Below are positions 35,989-47,138 of a stretch of 64,000 nucleotides of DNA, one piece after another. Numbering within the stretch: position 1 is the stretch's first letter; each line of letters begins with the position of its first letter. Below the pieces are notes generated by a model. The model did not search any database, was not told the origin of the DNA, and worked only from the letters and a program-made list of their open reading frames with translations. Source of the DNA: Anisus vortex (lineage: Eukaryota > Mollusca > Gastropoda > Planorbidae); the NCBI GenBank assembly GCA_949126835.1, contig OX421496.1:18733844-18797843 (forward strand), given 5' to 3'. The translations under genes and the position numbers were made by a program.

Positions 35989-36132
35989 CCATGCTAAAAT
36001 TGGTATAAATATAAAACTAATTAATAATTGAAAACTTTACAAACATAGGACAAAGTAAATTAATGTAGCATCAAACGACTTAGTATAAAAGTAAAACAGT
36101 AAGAGTCCGAAAATGTTGAGCGAAGGTAAATA

Positions 36133-36660
36133 TTACAATTTTTTAAAAGTGACGAGAGAACTTGTTTGCCTGAGTTGGATGGTAAGTAGATTCCATACTT
36201 TTGGGCCAGATATTGAGAAAGCTATCAGGCCAACGGTCGTCAGAGAGAAACGGGGCTCCTCCAGAAGCGAGGAGTCGGCAGAACGGAGTGTTCTTTGCGG
36301 AACATAGGGTTTGATTAGTTCCTTGGTGGAATCTCGTTGTTTTGAAGGTACTGATGGCAAAGTATCGCCACTTTGAATTCAATTAATTCTGGCTCTTACA
36401 GGAAGCCAATGGAGACGACGAAAAAGAACTGTTGCAGGATCGCGCATTGACTTACACATGACCAGTTGGGCGGCACTGGTTTTTTAAAACGCTGTAATTT
36501 GGCGAATTTATTGTTAGGTATTCCGATTCGATTTACGTCTGTTGTCCCATTTAGGTTTTCTTTAACAACACAGGTAGTCTTTAAAGTGGAGCCACCCATT
36601 CACGGTGGTCCGCAAAATCATTTTCAGAGAGTAGGACGTTGGCAACATTTTGTATGTGTT
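36133..36660 (-). mobile_element. L2/CR1-like LINE remnant (C-terminal part of RT ORF)
   Basis: On the minus strand, with frameshifts: NKFAKLQRF, a SAxQLVMCKSMRD-like block, LHWLPVRARI, then PQRTLRSADSSLLEEPRF and FSISGPKVWNLL...SLVTFKKL. This is the classic C-terminal signature of L2/CR1-type polyproteins. Stops make it a pseudogene. Confidence 0.8.
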
Positions 36661-36724
36661 ACGCACTACGCACAGATAGTGTAATTGCCCAGTACATGAA
36701 CTGAGCAACTTTTTGCCCAGTTCA

Positions 36725-36729
<5 letters not shown>

Positions 36730-36771
<42 letters not shown>

Positions 36772-36795
36772 AGAGAGAGAAGGAGAGAGAGAGGC
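36730..36795. repeat. (GA)n microsatellite, interrupted
   Basis: GA dinucleotides with a G8 interruption near 36764. Confidence 0.95.
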
Positions 36796-37159
36796 CTATA
36801 TATTCATCCGAACTTGATAAACTGATTAGTAGTTAAGTGACATAAGTTACAAAAATTTAGATTTGATCCCATGGTCTTCGGAAATGGACTCTATTGCCCA
36901 GCCAATTGACCTTTTGTGCCCGGAGGAATAGGAGTGTCCAATGTTTGGGTGTGCCTTGCATGTTTGATATTTCACTCTAAATTGTGTGACTCGACAAACA
37001 ATTTTGGCCTGAGGAACAGGAAGCCAGAAACGTGTGGAAGGGTTACGTGTCGACTGCGTGGGTTACAATGTCATCACTTGGGTTTCCAAATTAGGGCAAC
37101 AATTTCAAGACCTAAAACACTATCAAAGTAAAGTATAATAATATCTTCTTTTGTGAAGT

Positions 37160-37480
37160 ATCACCTTCAGAAGCATCGCCACTCTACTAACAGCCGGATT
37201 TTCATCCTCACTGATGCCAAAACTCCAGTCTCTCAAAAACTCAAACGCCCTGTTTAACCAGTCGCTCATTACAGAACTATTAAAACTGAGCAAAAGAACT
37301 GGTTCTCCAATGGATCCCTGGGCATGTACAAAATGAATGGAACGACACTGCCGACAACTTAGATAAAACTGGAGGCAGACAAAATCAGACAGACCCATCC
37401 CTACACTCTGAAAAAATCAAGGCAATACTCAAGAGAAATCAATCGTCCAAGCTGCAACAAAACAACTCCAAGAGTGATGC
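37160..37480 (+). mobile_element. Decayed second copy of the RNase H LINE
   Basis: The plus-strand text reads, with frameshifts, IFILTDAKTP, then a GSLGMYKMNGTTLPTT region and KIRQTHPYTLKKS. This parallels the RNase H segment of 29757-30503 (TDAKTVLQSL ... KNQTDPSLHPEKI). Divergent and broken. Confidence 0.75.
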
Positions 37481-37489
37481 TTACTTCAA

Positions 37490-39454
37490 ATTCACCCGCT
37501 GGGGGCATAAATTCACCCATGGGCGCATATACACACACACAAACACAGTCACGCTTGTAGCCAATCGTTGTCATTATTTATTGTTCGTTGTTATTGTTGC
37601 ATTGTTTGTTTGATTTGCTTATTTATTCCAGAGAATCAAACAATGCTAGGCTTTCATTAAAAGTGCATGACTAGATAAGTATTAGACTAAAGAAAGAGGC
37701 CATGATAACGATGATCATGTGTAGTGCTTCTCTCCGTGATATCACATTTAGTATGATCAGTGTGCTCTTGTCCACAACTAACTGTGATTCGAAAGTTAAA
37801 TGAAATTCATTCTCCATTATCCAAATGTCGCTTAACTCAGCGCCATCTTGCTTCCTGAAGTGAGATATGGAAAACACGCTGAATTCCCAGATCTACCAGG
37901 ACAATAGAGACTTTTGGAATAACGCCCCGACACATTGCCACTAAACTATCACACTCAATGTGCTCTGTAAGCTGAGGAGGAGACAAATTAATTATTATTA
38001 TTAATCTGTAGTCGATGCTCAGAGCTAAAGTTGCCAGTTACTTTTTCCGAAAAGACCGGACACCTTCGGAAATACAGTACACTAAGGGTTGACCGCATAA
38101 AGCTTATGTCGATATGAAACTGACTGTTCATAATATTTTTTGTCTGGCCAAGCATATTATAGGTTTACTAGCTAAGCTTATTATTGTATCTTCTTATCTT
38201 TATATGCTACATAATAATATATTGCAAAGATTCATGCGTCCTTTTTGTTTGGGGTAAGACTTGCATTATATTAAGATTTGAAATGATGTTACGTTTTTTT
38301 TTCTTTTGTTTTTTTCCAGTGAACCCATTCAATGTCGATTACCAATCGAGATGTATATGAATAAGTGCCTTATTTACATATAATATGGAATAAGAAAAAG
38401 TGATTTGATCTCATTGACTTTCTGTTGTTGTTTTTTTCTTCATTATTGTGTTGTATTTCTAAGTTAGCATTTCATGCTTTATATTTTAATTATTGTTCAA
38501 CAAAGTTTTTTTTTAAAACCTTTTTTTATGAAGCTGTCTAAATTTAGTGATATATTGAATTATTGGTGTTTATACACTTGTTAGGCGTGAAGATAGGCCT
38601 ACATTCACTTGTGATGTTCGAGCCTTACAGCTCATTTCTGAATTCGTCCAGTTTAAACATAATTTTTTTCTTTATTCGACGAGTCCCGATCAAAAGATGC
38701 ATATTCTATAAATATTAAATATCTCAAATTTCTAGACTGAATCATGTCTAGTGGGCTTCACCGATTGGCCGCAAACTGAATAAAAGGCTGACTAGCTTAG
38801 GCCTACATATAGATCTAATTATGAACTATAATTAATTAACTATTTAACACCCCCAAACCTCGCCCCCTCTTATTTTTTCAAAGCCGAGGATTAGGCTTAG
38901 GCCTACAATTTTTTTTTGTTTTAAGCATAGACATTATAGTCTAATATAACTGAGAGTTAATACAAAATGCTACTTTTGTTAGCATTCACATTTGTATGCC
39001 TATAGGCTACTTTTAAATCTAGATCTAGATCTAGCCTATTTATTCTCCATTTAAGCTTAATGGTTTTTAAATTCTTCTATTTTTTCTTTCCTAGAAATGT
39101 TTTCATATATAGGCCCTAAACATGCTGCGCGTAAGGTGATATGTTTTAACTAGCCGTCTTCTTAAATTTGTCATAGTTGTAATATTTTTAAACTTAGAAT
39201 CTAATTCTTCAGAATAATTTTAAATTTCGCCTCATGCAAGTTTTGGCAAAAAATAAGAATTTAAATCACTTTGAAATATTTCGTTAACCTAAAACACTAT
39301 TATTGATAATTTTAGAAAATATTCGGTTAGAGATAGTTGAAGATGAAATTGTGCACCACCGGTACGCCTTAGGACACCTATTCCTCAGCTTTGCACTATC
39401 CCCCTCCCCATCTCCCACCTGCCCCGCCCCTTTTTTGCACTATTTCTTATAAGT
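37490..39454. other. Gene-free AT-rich stretch
   Basis: Nothing recognised beyond scattered AGGCCTA motifs and a short AGATCT repeat near 39015. Confidence 0.55.
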
Positions 39455-39718
39455 TTTACAGACGTTCCTTCCAGATAGAAGATTATTACGTCCACTAGTT
39501 TACAGACGTTCCTTCTAGATAGAAGATTATTACGTCCACTAGTTTACAGACGTTCCTTCCAGATAGAAGATTATTACGTCCACTAGTTTACAGACGTTCC
39601 TTCTAGATAGAAGATTATTACGTCCACTAGTTTACAGACGTTCCTTCCAGATAGAAGATTATTACGTCCACTAGTTTACAGACGTTCCTTCTAGATAGAA
39701 GATTATTACGTCCACTAG
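39455..39718 (-). repeat. 44-bp repeat, 6 copies in an alternating pattern (amplified SINE tail)
   Basis: Units begin TACAGACGTTCC at 39457, 39501, 39545, 39589, 39633 and 39677. They alternate strictly between TTCCAGATAG and TTCTAGATAG, so the true unit is an 88-bp dimer repeated three times. On the minus strand each unit is the 3' tail of the adjacent SINE. Confidence 0.95.
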
Positions 39719-39826
39719 GCCCAAAACTCCTGTCGGGATCCGTCGGTGGCAGGGATAGAACCCGCGACCTGTCAGTTGGTTTTTGGTTGACAGTCCGGTG
39801 AACTAACCACTGGACCAGCCCCTTTC
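39719..39826 (-). mobile_element. tRNA-derived SINE with a LINE-like tail
   Basis: On the minus strand the head begins GGGGCTGGTCCAGTGGTTAG (box A-like TGGTCCAGTGG) and has box B-like GGGTTCTATCCC. A short body ending GGAGTTTTGGGCC runs into the tail GGACGTAATAATCTTCT that continues in the 44-bp array. The tail matches the 3' end of the LINE at 16675-18125. Confidence 0.85.
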
Positions 39827-40480
39827 CTCTTTTTGCAATATTTATTCTTGGATACGCGACTGCCTATAGCCACAGGCTTACTTTAAATTAATATCAGCCC
39901 TTTTCTATGCCAATAAAGACAACGAAACTATAAAACTACTGTTCACTTTAGCCTAATTTTAAATCAATGGTTGGGAAATGGGCACAGACTATAGGCCTAG
40001 GGCCTATATTTAGAAATCATTGTACTACTTAAGCTTAATTATAAACTAATACATAGATGAGTGCTCGCACCGAGCCTTAATTATATGCTTCCCAAAATTG
40101 AGTATTCCACCTTAATTTTAATAAATTTAACCATAAAGAAATGCGAGGAGAAAACAATAAAAAAATTACAATTATTACTGCCCTTTTTCACAAATTTTAT
40201 TGATATTTATGTTTACGTAGATGCATGTTTAATTTTTATAGTATGTAGCCTATAGACTATAGACTATGATGTTACCGTTGACATTAATATTTAATATCAG
40301 AGGCTTGAATTTAAATTATTAGCCTATGACTTAAATGTCTTCACCAAAAAAACAAATAATCAGTAAATACACAAAAAATAATATGCTAAAAAATGCTGAT
40401 TCGCTTGTTGATATTTTCATCAATTGAAAATTCTTGACCCTCGAATCCGCGCTTGTGAAAAATGTGGCCTAGAAAGGCAT
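39827..40480. other. Gene-free stretch upstream of the E-box pair
   Basis: AT-rich; no feature recognised. Confidence 0.5.
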
Positions 40481-40489
40481 TTCGAACAC

Positions 40490-40518
40490 GTCACGTGACA
40501 AAACGCCGGTCATGTGAC
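40490..40518 (+). promoter_or_regulatory. Two CLEAR-like E-boxes upstream of an orphan first exon
   Basis: GTCACGTGAC (40490-40499) is a perfect palindrome identical to the CLEAR element bound by TFEB/MITF. GTCATGTGAC (40509-40518) differs by one base and has the M-box core. Their starts are 19 bp apart, and they lie about 270 bp upstream of the candidate start codon at 40790. Promoter function is inferred. Confidence 0.5.
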
Positions 40519-40789
40519 CTAGAAAAATTCCTGTCATTCCTGACCGTTGTAGCTCACAGACTGTGTTGAAGATTTGGTTGAGCACGAGGGTAGCCACATT
40601 ACCTAGACCTGTTTTGTAAGTTACAAATAATTCAACACAATTTTCTTGGATTATTACAAATGTAGACTTAGTACTCGGGTTTTCATTTTATCGATTAAAT
40701 CGAATGTGCGAACTACCGGTGTTGTAATGAAAATTCATGTTGGATAGCGATGGCAGAGGTGTTGAACTAGAATCATCTCTGTTTCTATT

Positions 40790-40922
40790 ATGAAGAAACT
40801 AGCTGAAAGCGAGTGGACATCGTTTATTTCGGACACTGCTCCAGAATCAGAGCCAATGGAGTCGCCTCTCGATGTTCTGTCCAGAGCGGCATCAATGGTT
40901 GAAACTTCAACTAGGAATTGTG
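40790..40922 (+). CDS. Candidate first coding exon of an unrecognised gene
   Basis: The ATG at 40790 opens 44 codons plus one base and ends at the strong donor TG|GTAAGT. The peptide begins MKKLAESEWTSFISD and contains MESPLDVLSRAASMVE, an acidic stretch followed by an amphipathic helix-like segment. I do not recognise the family. Support comes from balanced codon use unlike the surrounding AT-rich DNA, the good donor, the E-box pair upstream, and a second possible donor at about 40617 (GTTTTGTAAGT) that could end a 5' UTR exon. No partner exon was found to the right, so intron 1 would exceed 23 kb unless short exons were missed. A chance ORF is possible. Confidence 0.45.
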
Positions 40923-42455
40923 GTAAGTAGGTCGCTACAAATGTTTTTTATGGGGCACACTTTTTTTTTAAACTTTCGTTTTCACCTTTGCTTTTTTTTT
41001 ATTCTACGCACGTGAACATGTTTTGTATTTTTGTTGTTGCAATTCACATTTTTAAGTAAATTAGATGTCTGCTTATTTCCTTAAAATATTCAATTAGCTG
41101 AATATTGCAAATATTTGACCCATTTTTCACGTGTTCCTTTAACATTTTTTACAAGATTAGCCTACGTTCACCTATCAACCTTTCTCTCACATTCTTGGCA
41201 ATGTTAACCAATGGAATTGCCTTTGTTCCCCTGGGTATAGCCTAGATATGATATTGAATATTGTGAATAGGCCTACTGTCATGAAGCTAATATGAAATTA
41301 TTTTTTATAAACTAGAATTAGACATGTTGACTATTTTTAACAAACTTTAACTATTTGGTTCTGGCTACACTGTGTATACAATATGTTGTTTGTATCAGTG
41401 ATAACTGGTGAGCCGTGACCCGTAACTTGCGCTAATATGCAAGGTATGCGTGGTATTTAGACATAAAGCCACAACACTTCCGAGAGGTGGCGCTATATGT
41501 TTAATGTTCTACTACAAACTGCGACGCTTCAACTGCGAATACCAATCAATTTTTGAAATCCTTATAGATCTATTTATTAGATATATACTAATACTAGATC
41601 TAGATTGTTTTTTATTTTTCATTTTATGTATGCCTACCTGCCAGAGTGATGGCTGTGTTTAATGTTTAAATATAGGCGTATTGGCCCTTTATTAAAATAA
41701 ATGATAGGTCTATTAGAATTAGGCCTATACATATAATATAGGCCTAAGGGCAATAATGAATTTTTTTTATCAAGGTTGGATAGTAAACTTTATTACTGAT
41801 CGCTGACTACTCCCGTGTGCAGGGCGAGACAAAGAAGATACGATTCTATGGGCAGTGGGGTATCTCTTTGCAACTTAATACCCCCCTCCCAATCCATATA
41901 AATCAAATGCGTTATTCAACCACCATGCACGGAAAAATGACTTGCTATTAATATGTTTTAATATTAATTAATTTCTGATCCCTTCTAGCAATACTGATTG
42001 ATAATAAACGTAGCCTGAACGTATGCCTGTTTAGTTAGCCTACTATTTAGTTCAATTCGACAAGCAAGCTGCCACATAAAATAAAAACGGTTCATTAACT
42101 TTGTTCTCGCGTGAATCAGAGCACGAAGATTAAATTTAAATTAGTTTAAATTAGGATAATATTCATACAATCAATTCACGTGATTGTAATAGTAATAGAT
42201 ACATTGATATAATAAAAAATAACCATAATAGGCCTGATTGTGTGGCGATAAGTTATAGTCTATAGGTTAATAGTAAAGTATAATTATTTTTTACACGTAG
42301 ACTCTAGTTGTTGTTTTTTTAATTAGGCCTTTAGATCTACTGATCACCTTATTCCACTTGTAAGAACCGGATTGTGAAGCTCTATGCCCCTAAACATTAT
42401 TTATAGGCCTCCATAGTAAAATTGATTTTGTGTGGAATGCATATTATGTCTATGC
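40923..42455. other. Likely start of intron 1 of the orphan gene
   Basis: Follows the GT donor at 40923. No second exon recognised. Confidence 0.4.
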
Positions 42456-42655
42456 CAGGGGTCTCCAACTCTGATAAAGGCATGTGCCATTTTATCACTT
42501 AAGAAGTGTGTCAATGGCCGCACCCCCCCCCCCCCCCTCCAAGCAATCCGACCCTAGTAAACAAAAAACACTTCATATATCTTAACTCATTTTACTACGT
42601 AGACCTATCACTAATAATATGCCAATGCAAAATTTAGACGTGTTTGAGACCCCTA
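42456..42655. mobile_element. 200-bp hAT-type MITE
   Basis: Ends CAGGGGTCTCCAAC and GTGTTTGAGACCCCTA form inverted repeats with a few mismatches. Flanking 8-mers GTCTATGC and GTCTACGC agree at 7 of 8. The interior has a C-run. Confidence 0.75.
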
Positions 42656-42663
42656 GTCTACGC

Positions 42664-44634
42664 TAAGTAGATATCAAAAGGAAATGTTTACAAAAAAACT
42701 GTAGACACATGGCCATTAAAAAATTAAGGTGTGAGAGTTTTTTTTTTATTAGACCTTTTGTAGTATTTATCTCTTACGTTTTTACATAGGCCTACTACGG
42801 ATCCTTTGTCTTTAAATATTATGCATCAAACACGATGTAGAGGCTGAGTTATAGATACATGTAACATGTAATAACACATTGTAATGCCTTGTATTGAAGA
42901 GTTTGAGTAGGCCTATACACATTATATGGAGTGTGTGGCTTATGTATAGTTGTGTTGATTAGCCTAGTTTTGCATAAAGTGTGTAACACACACACATAAT
43001 CACCGGACCGTACTAATTTATTAAACATAATTGATGCACACGTTATCATTAGGACTATTTCAACTTTCTACTGGTATGAAGTCTTGGACTAGCAGTCTAG
43101 CATTCATGTTTTAGCATTCTATTACATGGTCATCATCTCGTAAACTAATGTAAATTGAAAACTTACAAAACTAAATAGGAAGTAAAAATGAAAGATTAAA
43201 AAAATAGTCAAAGCGGAATTTCTTAAAACCTTTTCTTTTTAAACATCCGTTTCTTTAGCCTCGGGCTGTGTATTACCACTAGCCTTTAAACTTAGCTTAA
43301 TTAGGCCTACTGTTAGCAATGTAGGCTATGTCTTATCTTGTTGGCTGCTTTTTTTTCTGTGCTTCGTATTTAACAACGTTTAATATGAGCTGACGAGCTG
43401 TATATCATTATTGTAATTCGCCCCCCTCAAGTCAATAATATAACGTGATGTTTGCTTTGGCCTCAATCTATTGCTTATCTTTTAAGACTAATTTATTCAG
43501 ACGTTTGATGATTATAGATCAAATACAAGTGAACTCGTATTAGAATTGAATTATAATATATATGCCTATATACAGTGTCGTAACTAGGGTAAATATCACC
43601 TGGGGTGCCAGCGGCCGGGGTCAAAAACTTTTAACAGAAAGTTGATCGAAAACGAGTTTCGTATAACGGACAATTTCACTAGTGATTGGAATTAAATATA
43701 CACAGTAGTAGTGTAACTCTAAATGCCTAAAATAAGGGAAATAACCCTTCGTACCTTTGTTTTGTTCCTTTAAAAAACATGATTATTGCCCTTTATCTAT
43801 ACATCCCTCCGTAAAATGTCTTTGAGAAAAATAATGTAAATTTACAAGTTGTTCTAATATTGATTATATCTACCAGCCGGACCAGCCGTTCGATTGATTT
43901 CTTTTTTTTTTACACTATACTTACAATAGGGTAGTTCGATATTGCAAATACAAGAGTTACACAATTTACTCTGGTCGATGGAGACGACGGGTCTGGCTAG
44001 CAGTGACGTAACAAGGATTTCAATGTAAAGGGGCATATAGTGCAAGTTAGGGAGAAGTAGGGGAGGGAAAGCGTAAAGGAGTTTTGGGCGGGGGGGGGGG
44101 CACATAGTGAAATTTGATGTGGGGGTGGAGAGGGAATAAAGTGTATGGTTAAAAAAAGAGGGAAAAGAGGGGGGGGGGGGGTGACAGGCTGATTCTGAGC
44201 GGATGAACAATTTCACCGTTAACTATTGAATAATGAATATTGTATCTAATTATCAATAGCTTAAACATGAAAATAAGAATAAATAAACAAAGTTTACTAT
44301 TTTTATTTTCGAACAAACATAAGTATGAAGCAAAAAAAATGGTCCTACATTAATACAGAAATAAATACATCGAGCATTTTGTAGAATTTGTTAAATGTAT
44401 ATTAAAATAAAGTGAACGATATACAAATTTTTTTTTTTACAATTCTGTTATCTCTATAGCTCTATGTAATTGTCTTTCAAATTATTTTCAACTTCCAAAA
44501 AACAATGTTTTGGAAAATTCAAGTGGCGGTGTCTGGCCGAGTGCCCCTTCCCCACATGACTCCCTCCCCTTCCTATGTTGGCTAGCTATTTACATTTTAC
44601 CTTTGTTTACATTTTGAAATACACCGTTTGTGAA
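42664..44634. other. Gene-free stretch with solitary transposon ends
   Basis: CAGTGTCGTAACTAGGG near 43577 and CAGTGACGTAACAAGG near 44001 look like hAT-type termini in the same orientation. Poly-G runs occur near 44088 and 44170. No exon recognised. Confidence 0.45.
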
Positions 44635-44840
44635 AAATTGACATGATTTTTCATTTTTGGGAACGTTTGTAAAAAATAGCTTGTGTTTTCATGTTTGGGA
44701 ACGTTTGTAAAAAATAGCTTGTGTTTTCATGTTTGGGAACGTTTGTAAAAGTTATCTTGATTTTTCATGTTTGGTAAAAAGAATGTAAAAACTAATTGAT
44801 TTTTCATTTTTGTGAACGTTTGTGAAAATCAAATTAATTG
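44635..44840. repeat. Degenerate ~47-bp tandem repeat, 4-5 copies
   Basis: GGGAACGTTTGTAAAAAATA followed by GCTTGTGTTTTCATGTTT recurs with growing divergence. Confidence 0.75.
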
Positions 44841-45174
44841 TTTTTTAAGTGTGTGAACCTATAACAAGGTTTGGGAAACTTTGCGAATTTCAATAAAATT
44901 GACAAAGTAGCGTCGAAAATATATAAAAAAAGTGAATAACCTTGTAGTTGTAGTTAAATTAAAGGAGTCCTAAGTTCAAGCAAGCTTGTTCTCTCTAATT
45001 ATTCTTTGGGTACTTCCTACATCCTACATCCTACATATCCCGTAGTCTGTTGGACCGTTGGGGCGCCACAGATGACATCTGCTGTCATCTGTGTCATCTG
45101 TCATCTGTGGATACTTACAATAAAAAAAAAATTCTATTCATTTGTGTGAATTTACAAAAATGATTTTATTTTAA

Positions 45175-45247
45175 CCCTTAATGTCCCGGGCGCGTATATA
45201 GCGGAACTGAAGGAAGCATAGATAGAAGTGGGTCGGTACGGGAAGGG
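45175..45247 (+). mobile_element. 73-bp TTAA-flanked miniature element, copy 2
   Basis: Same length and ends as 32997-33069 in the opposite orientation, flanked by TTAA at 45171-45174 and 45248-45251. The core CCCGGGCGCGTATATAGCGG is unchanged between copies. Confidence 0.8.
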
Positions 45248-45251
45248 TTAA

Positions 45252-46622
45252 GAACCATGTTGAGTAAGAATTGTTTTACTTGGCTTTCACCTGATTCGTG
45301 TCGTGTGTGAGTGTGATTTCTTATTGTTCGAAATCGAAGCCGCTCACCATCGAAGCGGCCCACCACCGCAGTCGTCCCCCATCGAAGGGGCCCACCATCG
45401 AAAATGGCCCCACCATGGAATCTCTGCCCAAGGGTAGACGAAAAAACTTGCTCCTCCACTAGCTGTATGTAATTGTTCTTCATGGCCTCATGGGGTAAAT
45501 AACAAGGATAGCTTACGGCAGATATAGCGTCTTGGAAGTCACCAGGGTTTAAATTGTGTCATGCTATAAATGGCAACAAATGTCTAGTTCTGGTTTAAAA
45601 TGACATTTTCATGTAGGCCTACCTACTACTGTTGTTGGAAAAGTATTTTTAAGAGACAAATCTGTTATGCCACAGAATCAGCTAATAAAAAAAACAACAA
45701 TAAAAAAACAACAATTTTATTCTAAACAAAACCTTGACTTCAGTGTGTCATGAGCACGTGAATGGTGTGTGTGTGTATATATAACACCTGTGACATCATA
45801 TCATCTGACAGCACATGACAGCACATGTTCATACCCGCACACAAACAACAATACTGTCAGATAACTCTGTTCCACAGTGAACAGTCCTGGTCTCATCCTA
45901 GCTTGTCACAACAGACCTTGTATAGTATCTCAGTACTACAGGATATATGGGGTTGAGGGAGGGGGCGGGGCGGCCCCATGCACCCCACGTCACCAGTGCG
46001 TCCTCACAACAACAACAATTTTTCAGCGCGTTTTTACATAAATAATGATAAATACTGGAATATTTTTTCAAGTTAATTTAATTTCTTACTTTTAGAGAGC
46101 ATGTAAAATAGTGTATGAATGTATAGATCTAACTTCACCAAATATATTCATTCAAACAGACAAAGCTAATGGAGATAAATGTCGTTTTGGCCTTTATATT
46201 GTAGCATTTCTCTAATGTACCCTTTAGTAAACCTTTGTTTTCTAAAGTATTTGTCTAATTTTCGCTCTGCCGGTCATTAAATTTCATCTCTAGTAGGCCT
46301 AAAGTAGGCCTAAATACAACAGCAGCAGCAGTACCATGGAGTGGCGTAGAGCAGCTGCTCTTCCTCTGTTTAAACTTTGTATGAAAAATTGTTCAATCTT
46401 TATTATGATTAGAGAGGTAGTTAATGTATTATTGTCTGTAGAACTCTGACAATATGGTATCTACGGTTATTGGCGAATGGGCCTTTTATAAGTCTTTGTT
46501 AACATAAGCGTGGCCAGTTAACGTTTGTAAATCCTAGATGCAGTTGAAATAACATTGATATTTATTTTATAGAGATTATAAAGCTGCACTAAAGAAAATA
46601 TCAACAACAGTTGTAAAAATGC

Positions 46623-46708
<86 letters not shown>

Positions 46709-47138
46709 ACATACATTGCATAGGCTAGGATCATAATAAGTACAATGTAAGTCGAGATGACAATAATGCACATAGATTTAATTGAATGAATTTTAACTTC
46801 ACTTATAGATGTTTTGGTGTTTGATGCTGCTTTTTTTTTTTGTCTTTTTTTTTTTTTTTGTTTTTTTTTTATGTATAAAATTGTTAAGCCGGTTGGTATT
46901 TATTTAAAGTGGGGGCCTGGCTACATTCCAGTCATACTTGTCTCGGTTTTTCTTTATTTTTTTAAAAGGGGGCAATATTGTTTAAAAAGTATTTCAAATT
47001 ATGTACTATGTAGGTTATATCCGATAATGGCAGTGCGTACGTATACTTCTAGTAACCTGGAGGGGGGGAGTGGGGGGGCAATGTTTGAAAAAGAGCGCTG
47101 CATTAAGTGGTTATAGGCTACGTAGATTCTGCCAGTTC
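45252..47138. other. Gene-free stretch
   Basis: A short imperfect CCATCGAAG-CGGCCCACC repeat lies at 45345-45420. Otherwise nothing except the (TA)n tract. Confidence 0.5.
46624..46709. repeat. (TA)n microsatellite
   Basis: About 40 TA units, nearly uninterrupted. Confidence 0.97.

Noticed and set aside
44980..45085. Possible LTR/primer-binding site (GGGGCGCCACAG, reverse TGGCGCCCC)
   Set aside because: No second LTR, polypurine tract or gag-pol coding nearby.
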